Below are positions 32,268 through 36,820 of a DNA stretch of 36,820 nt, piece by piece. The DNA is from CAKSFT01 sp045603125 (GTDB taxonomy: Bacteria > Bacillota > Clostridia > UBA1381), in contig JAZULN010000043.1 in the NCBI GenBank assembly GCA_045603125.1, positions 1-36,820 on the forward strand, read 5' to 3'. Positions within the stretch are counted from its first letter, which is position 1; each line of letters begins with the position of its first letter. A program made the translations under genes and the position numbers. The notes beneath the pieces were generated by a model that saw only the letters and a program-made list of their open reading frames with translations, searched no databases and was not told the DNA's origin.

Positions 32268-33132
32268 GATATACATCTTTATAAAGCCTTGAAAAGCTGT
32301 CGTGGGATTCCTTCGCCCGCTTATAGTTATCAAAAAGTCCGAATACTGTCGGGCCCGACCCACTCATCAATGCCCCCAGTGCCCCGTTTTTTATCATCTT
32401 TTCTTTAATTCCCCGAATCATGGGATGAAGACTTATTGTGGCACTCTCCATTACATTAGAAAGTTCACCGGAAATTCCCGCCAAATTATCGCATTTTATG
32501 GCCTCTATCATTTTTCCCTGATTGGGGTGATTTTCAATCTCAATGCTATCTAACTTTTCATAGATAGTTGGGGTTGAAATGCTTATCGGCGGTTTTGCCA
32601 AAAGGACTATGTGTTTTTTAAGGGACTGTATCGGCTCTAACTTTTCACCGATTCCGCCACATAAAACCGTCCCACCGACTATACAATAAGGAACATCTGC
32701 CCCAATCTTTTCACCTATCCGGCATAATTCTTCTTCCGAAAGATAAGCATTAAATAGATAGTTTAGGGCAACGAGTACCGCCGCTGCGTTTCCGCTACCC
32801 CCGGCAAGACCTGCTGCTACCGGAATGTTTTTATGAATTAAAATCCGAGCTCCTCCCGAAATTCCGGTAGTTTCAAAGAAAAGCTTTGCCGCTTTATAGG
32901 CAATATTTTTTTCGTTTGTGGGAAGAAACTTTAAGTTGGTTTTAATCTCAATCCCCGACTCGGTTTTATCAACCACAACCAAATCAAAAAGATTTACCGT
33001 CTGCATAATGCTTTTAATCTCATGGTAACCGTTTTCAAGTTTTCCCAAAACATCTAAGGTGAGATTAATTTTAGCAAAAGACTTTAAAATCGCTCTATCG
33101 CCCTTTATCACCATATTCTCAGCAAGTAACAT
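32251..33132 (-). CDS. ispE: 4-Diphosphocytidyl-2-C-methyl-D-erythritol kinase
   Basis: Phosphorylates CDP-methylerythritol in the DXP isoprenoid route. The 293-aa GHMP kinase has AKINLTLDV at the N-terminus, PVAAGLAGGSGNAAA (ATP loop), GADVPY and MSGSGPTVFG. The start is at 33132, with AGGAAGGG upstream; a methionine 6 codons downstream is an alternative. It follows tlyA by 14 bases. Its last codons (YLTYTL stop) are part of the 16-bp direct repeat. Confidence 0.95.
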   Translation of the reverse strand: MLLAENMVIKGDRAILKSFAKINLTLDVLGKLENGYHEIKSIMQTVNLFDLVVVDKTESGIEIKTNLKFLPTNEKNIAYKAAKLFFETTGISGGARILIHKNIPVAAGLAGGSGNAAAVLVALNYLFNAYLSEEELCRIGEKIGADVPYCIVGGTVLCGGIGEKLEPIQSLKKHIVLLAKPPISISTPTIYEKLDSIEIENHPNQGKMIEAIKCDNLAGISGELSNVMESATISLHPMIRGIKEKMIKNGALGALMSGSGPTVFGLFDNYKRAKESHDSFSRLYKDVYLTYTL

Positions 33133-33146
33133 AGCTTATTCCCTTC

Positions 33147-33953
33147 CTACAAAGTGCTGTGAGACCGAGCGACTAACTCCTCAATCACAGAATCTTCAAT
33201 CGCTTTTTCTACACCATTATTTTTTATATACATCAAATATTCAATGTTGCCTTCCGGTCCTTTTATGGGCGAAAATTCCAGTCCTTCCACCGAAAAACCA
33301 TTCTCACAGGCAAAATCCACAATATTTCTTATAACAGAAAAGTGAACGCCGGAATCCTTCACAACGCCCTTTTTTCCAACCTGTTCGCGACCTGCCTCAA
33401 ATTGCGGTTTTATTAAAGCCACAATCTCACCGTTGGGAGACAAAAGCTTCTTTGCAACAGGTAGCACCAGTCTTAGCGAAATAAAGGACACGTCAATTGA
33501 TGCAAAATCTATATCCTCACCAATCTGCTCACGCTCCACATAACGGATATTGGTTCTTTCCATATTGACCACTCTCGGGTCTTGGCGAAGTTTCCATGCA
33601 AACTGACCATACCCAACATCTACGGCAAATACCTTTTTTGCACCGTTTTGAAGCATACAATCTGTAAATCCGCCGGTCGATGCTCCAATATCCATACATA
33701 CTTTATCAGAAAGGGTGATGGGAAATTGCATCATTGCTTTTTCAAGCTTTAAACCACCTCGGCTTACATACTTTAGAGTTTCCCCACGAAGCTCCACATT
33801 CACCTTTTCAGGGTCGACCATTTGCCCCGCTTTATCGCACTTCTGGTTGTCTATATAAATCTGACCCGCCATAATCAAGGCCTTTGCCTTTTCACGGCTC
33901 TCGGTTATGCCTTTCTTTAAAATTAAATTATCTAACCTTATCTTTTCAGACAT
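33147..33953 (-). CDS. tlyA: TlyA-family rRNA methyltransferase
   Basis: A 268-aa protein with an N-terminal S4 RNA-binding domain (RLDNLILKKGITESREKAK) and a Rossmann methyltransferase (DIGASTGGFTDCML, then DVSFISLRL and IKPQFEAG). TlyA 2'-O-methylates cytidines of ribosomal RNA; the old name is hemolysin A. It overlaps dxs by 16 bases, with the AAGGAG site inside dxs. The dxs-tlyA link is widespread among Firmicutes. Confidence 0.95.
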   Translation of the reverse strand: MSEKIRLDNLILKKGITESREKAKALIMAGQIYIDNQKCDKAGQMVDPEKVNVELRGETLKYVSRGGLKLEKAMMQFPITLSDKVCMDIGASTGGFTDCMLQNGAKKVFAVDVGYGQFAWKLRQDPRVVNMERTNIRYVEREQIGEDIDFASIDVSFISLRLVLPVAKKLLSPNGEIVALIKPQFEAGREQVGKKGVVKDSGVHFSVIRNIVDFACENGFSVEGLEFSPIKGPEGNIEYLMYIKNNGVEKAIEDSVIEELVARSHSTL

Positions 33954-35800
33954 TCTATCTTCTCCTTAATAACAGCTGTGATGGACTCTTTATCCAAACG
34001 ATAGTGCTTATCCAACTCCAAAACACTTCCATGAATAATCGGCTCTTTTGGAAAACCAAACCGAATGAGGGATGTGTCTATATTATTTTCCGAAATCACA
34101 CCGGCTAAAATGCTTCCTATTCCGCAATCCTTACAATGGTCCTCGATAACGGCAGTAACCGGCAAGGAATTTTCTAAAATCAACTCTTTATCAAGCGGCA
34201 GAATTGTCGGTAACACCAAAACTGTTGCCGTTATTCCCAAAAGCTTTAGCTCATCTGATACTTCTTTCGCTCGTCCCGTCATTCTGCCAGAAGAAATGAT
34301 TAAAACATCCTCGCCCTTTTTGATAATTTTACCTTTTCCAAACTCGAATTCTCCCACGTCAAACTCATCATTTCCCCTTGGGTATCTGATTGAAATAGGT
34401 GCATCGTGATGGTTTATTGCATAATCGAGCATCTCCTCAAATTCTTTAAATGAAGACGGTGATAAAATACTCATATACGGCATATCTGCCATGAAACTTA
34501 TATCATATAGCCCGTGGTGAGTTTCGCCGTCGGCACCCACCACTCCCGCTCTATCTATACAAAATACTGTATGGAGTTTTTGCAGTGCAACATCGTGTAA
34601 AATCTGGTCATATGCTCTTTGATAAAACGAAGAATATATTGGAATAACGGGGACGAATCCCGAAATTGCAAGCCCTGCCCCCATAGTCACGGCGTGTTGC
34701 TCTGCAATTCCCACATCAAAAAATCTCTCAGGGTATGTGCTTTTAAAATCCATAAGCCCCGTACCGCTTGGCATTGCACCGGTGATTGCAACTACCTTCT
34801 CGTTTTTTGCGGCAATTTCCACTAACTTTTCGCCAAATACGGCAGAATAATCTTTTTTTGTCCTGTCTGTTACAATTTCTCCCGTTTCCACGTCAAACTT
34901 TGATATACCGTGGAACTTTTCCGGGTCATTTTCTGCGTGTAAATACCCCTTACCCTTAACCGTTTTAATATGTATAATAATCGGGTCAGGGTTTGACTTT
35001 GCAATCTCTAAAACGTTAATTAGCGCCCCCACATCATGTCCGTCTATCGGGCCAATGTAATCGAGTCCCAAATCATCAAAAAGGGTAGTTGGAAGGACTA
35101 GTTTTCTGATTCTTTTTTTAGTGCGTGTTATGAAATTTCTAAGACTTTCTCCACCAAGAGGCATCTTATCCAAAAGGTCGCCAACCTTACTTTTTGAGCG
35201 ATAATACCCTTTTTTAGTACGAAAGCTGCAAAGATATTTAGACACTGCCCCCACATTATCCGATATGGACATCTCGTTATCATTTAATATTAAAATCAGC
35301 TTTGACTTATACTGTCCAACGTTATTTACCGCCTCATACATCATGCCGCCGGTAAATGCACCGTCGCCAAAAACGGCCAGAACATTATAGTCCTCGCCTG
35401 ATAGTCTTTTAGCCTCTGCCATTCCCATAGCCGCCGAAATGGAAGTTGAGCTGTGACCGGTATTAAAAGTATCTGCCGGGTTTTCCTTGGTTTTTGGAAA
35501 ACCGCTGATACCACCATATTTTCTCAAAGTGTCAAATTCGTCTTTTCTGCCGGTTAGGATTTTATGAACATAGCTCTGGTGTCCCACATCCCAGATGAGC
35601 TTATCCTTTGGCAAATCAAAGACCTTGTGAATCGCAACGGTAAGCTCACAAACACCAAGACTTGATGCCAGGTGTCCGCCGGTTTTTGATACCTTATCTA
35701 CTAAAAATTCACGCAACTCCCCACATAAAATTTCCAGGTCTTTAACAGACAGCCCTTTCAAATCCTCGGGTGAATTTATTTTATCTAATAGTTTTGACAT
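33938..35800 (-). CDS. dxs: 1-Deoxy-D-xylulose-5-phosphate synthase
   Basis: Condenses pyruvate and glyceraldehyde 3-phosphate with thiamine diphosphate, the first DXP step. The 620-aa length is normal. The TPP motif is GDGAFTGGMMYEAVNN...NDNEMSIS; GHQSYVHKILTGR and GIAEQHAV (catalytic Glu region) are intact. The ribosome site before 35800 is weak (AAAGTG). It heads a reverse operon with tlyA and ispE, behind a TTTACA-17-TATTAT promoter. Confidence 0.97.
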   Translation of the reverse strand: MSKLLDKINSPEDLKGLSVKDLEILCGELREFLVDKVSKTGGHLASSLGVCELTVAIHKVFDLPKDKLIWDVGHQSYVHKILTGRKDEFDTLRKYGGISGFPKTKENPADTFNTGHSSTSISAAMGMAEAKRLSGEDYNVLAVFGDGAFTGGMMYEAVNNVGQYKSKLILILNDNEMSISDNVGAVSKYLCSFRTKKGYYRSKSKVGDLLDKMPLGGESLRNFITRTKKRIRKLVLPTTLFDDLGLDYIGPIDGHDVGALINVLEIAKSNPDPIIIHIKTVKGKGYLHAENDPEKFHGISKFDVETGEIVTDRTKKDYSAVFGEKLVEIAAKNEKVVAITGAMPSGTGLMDFKSTYPERFFDVGIAEQHAVTMGAGLAISGFVPVIPIYSSFYQRAYDQILHDVALQKLHTVFCIDRAGVVGADGETHHGLYDISFMADMPYMSILSPSSFKEFEEMLDYAINHHDAPISIRYPRGNDEFDVGEFEFGKGKIIKKGEDVLIISSGRMTGRAKEVSDELKLLGITATVLVLPTILPLDKELILENSLPVTAVIEDHCKDCGIGSILAGVISENNIDTSLIRFGFPKEPIIHGSVLELDKHYRLDKESITAVIKEKIECLKR

Positions 35801-35848
35801 AAAAACACACTTTCTAAAACTTCAAAATATACATTCCTATCTCATTAT

Positions 35849-35877
35849 ATAATAACATATTTTCGGGAGATTGTAAA
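35849..35877 (-). promoter_or_regulatory. Promoter of the dxs operon
   Basis: Reverse strand: TTTACA (35877-35872), 17-base spacer, TATTAT (35854-35849). Confidence 0.65.
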
Positions 35878-35924
35878 TAGAATATTAGAAAGTGCACCCT
35901 ATTTTTTAAATTAAGGAGAGAAAA

Positions 35925-36677
35925 ATGAAGGTCTTTATTCTAACCCGAAAAAAACTAATACTACTGTCTGTATTGTTGGTTTCAAGCTTAATTATTGTGG
36001 GACTAAATACCGTAATCTCGGTATCTATAGCGGCAAAAGAAATCCCAATCTATTCGGTAGAACGTGACGATAAAAAAATCGCTCTCACCTTTAACTCGGC
36101 CTGGGGCGATGAGGATATCCCGAAAATTCTTGAAATTTTAGATAAACACAATGTAAAAGCCACCTTTTTTGTGGTAGGTACGTGGGCAGAAAAACACCCC
36201 GAGTCTTTAAAGAAAATCTCAGATAGCGGTCACGAAATTGCTGCTCATTCCTATAACCACGCCCACTATAAAAAAATGAATTATCAGGAAATCATTGAGG
36301 ATTTAGAAAAGTGTGATAAGGCAATAGAGGATGTTATAAAAAAAGACATCACCCTCTTTCGTGGTGGGTATGGCGAATATTCCGACGATGTACTCCGGGC
36401 AGCAAAAGCAACAGGGCGTACATATATTCAATGGTCGGTGGATAGCATTGACTATAGTGCCAAAAGTAGCGACGAAATTATAAAAAGGGTCAGCGAAAAA
36501 ACATCCTCAGGTGATATTATACTTATGCATACCGGAACGGATTTTACATCTGAGAGTCTTGATGAACTTTTAACGGTTCTTTCTGAAAATTTTGAATTAG
36601 TCCCCGTTTCTGATTTAATCTACACCGAGGATTTCACAATAGATCACTCGGGAAGACAGATAAAAAAACAAGCCTGA
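35925..36677 (+). CDS. pdaB: Polysaccharide deacetylase, PdaB-like
   Basis: A 250-aa protein with an N-terminal membrane helix (about 10-37) and a NodB domain. Motifs: TFNSAWGDEDI (family usually TFD or TFN), HSYNH (metal His pair), FRGGYGEY, and ILMHTG. In the motif 1 position where many deacetylases have the catalytic base Asp there is Asn, and motif 3 has Gly-Gly for the usual Pro. It suits the sporulation PdaB group (spore-cortex peptidoglycan). The start follows AAGGAGAG. Its stop is 3 bases before a mobile-element end, and no promoter with a clear sigma-A fit was found. Confidence 0.85.
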   Translation: MKVFILTRKKLILLSVLLVSSLIIVGLNTVISVSIAAKEIPIYSVERDDKKIALTFNSAWGDEDIPKILEILDKHNVKATFFVVGTWAEKHPESLKKISDSGHEIAAHSYNHAHYKKMNYQEIIEDLEKCDKAIEDVIKKDITLFRGGYGEYSDDVLRAAKATGRTYIQWSVDSIDYSAKSSDEIIKRVSEKTSSGDIILMHTGTDFTSESLDELLTVLSENFELVPVSDLIYTEDFTIDHSGRQIKKQA

Positions 36678-36719
36678 CATGAAGTAGTCAATACTTTGTA
36701 GACACAAAAAAAGAATATT
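36678..36719. mobile_element. Right end of an IS3-family element
   Basis: Between the pdaB stop (36675-36677) and the transposase stop (36720-36722). TGAAGTAGTC at 36680-36689 has the TGA start typical of IS3-type inverted repeats, and TGTAGACAC follows at 36698-36706. The element continues past the window, so the partner end is not seen. Confidence 0.6.
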
Positions 36720-36820
36720 TTAAGCTGCCTGTTCAAGTCTGTATTGAACAGGCGGTTTTCTTTTTAGTTTACGCATTGGTTTTATGTAATTGAAGTAATA
36801 CACGGTTTCATCAATGACCT
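36720..36820 (-). CDS. IS3-family transposase, C-terminal end (partial)
   Basis: The reverse strand reads VIDETVYYFNYIKP, then basic residues, then PPVQYRLEQAA and TAA. This is the ending of the rve/DDE integrase core of IS3-family OrfB (pattern Y-N-x-x-R/K-P...PxxYR). Only the last 33 codons are in the window; the rest lies beyond 36820. It is convergent with pdaB. Confidence 0.8.
   Translation of the reverse strand, partial: VIDETVYYFNYIKPMRKLKRKPPVQYRLEQAA

Noticed and set aside
1..36820. CRISPR array, prophage or plasmid origin
   Set aside because: No regularly spaced repeats, phage structural genes or iteron-like sequences were seen. The only mobile-element traces are at 32041-32267 and 36678-36820.

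Overview
The window is a gene-dense, low-GC stretch of a spore-forming anaerobic Firmicute, most likely a member of the class Clostridia. The support is a complete spoIIAA-spoIIAB-sigF operon behind a sigma-H-type promoter with Spo0A boxes, a PdaB-type deacetylase, an [FeFe]-hydrogenase-like sensor, the DXP isoprenoid pathway, a lysine riboswitch, a CIRCE operator, and strong AGGAGG-type ribosome sites with several TTG/GTG starts. The exact genus cannot be told from the sequence.

Layout. 1-640: hairpins, a short acidic peptide gene and a reverse-strand RNA gene with its own promoter and terminator; its fold (long closing stem, central bubble, upper stem) looks like 6S RNA. 587-6640: a forward run ung-polA-coaE-lytic transglycosylase-cytidylate-kinase-like-uppP. 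6633-7752: two reverse membrane protein genes (unknown, GtrA-like). 7805-9441: the spoIIA operon, followed by a convergent small gene, a second unidentified reverse-strand structured RNA (9747-9973) and a DUF1292 gene. 10388-17359: a reverse five-gene run of GNAT-like acyltransferase, acyl-CoA thioesterase, GH106-like glycoside hydrolase, sensory-type [FeFe] hydrogenase with PAS domain, and a PP2C/SpoIIE-type phosphatase. 17427-25137: reverse genes for a small membrane protein, ApbE, HtpG (with CIRCE), BirA, DUF2264, a lipoprotein and MetY, most with clear promoters. 25248-28319: forward lysine riboswitch-asd-dapA-dapB. 28362-30832: reverse HMA protein-CadA-CadC metal efflux operon with an operator. 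30955-35800: reverse dxs-tlyA-ispE, then a composite palindromic insertion, then prfA. 35925-36820: a forward PdaB-like deacetylase whose stop codon abuts the end of an IS3-family element that runs off the window.

How it fits together. Housekeeping DNA repair/replication and cell-wall genes (ung, polA, coaE, uppP, lytic transglycosylase) and lysine/diaminopimelate synthesis surround sporulation control. The hydrogenase-phosphatase pair looks like a hydrogen (or redox) sensor that feeds a phosphatase, and here it sits at the end of a glycosidase operon. The main non-coding items are two independent structured RNAs, the lysine riboswitch, and a palindrome-rich element flanked by 16-bp direct repeats that copy the 3' end of ispE.
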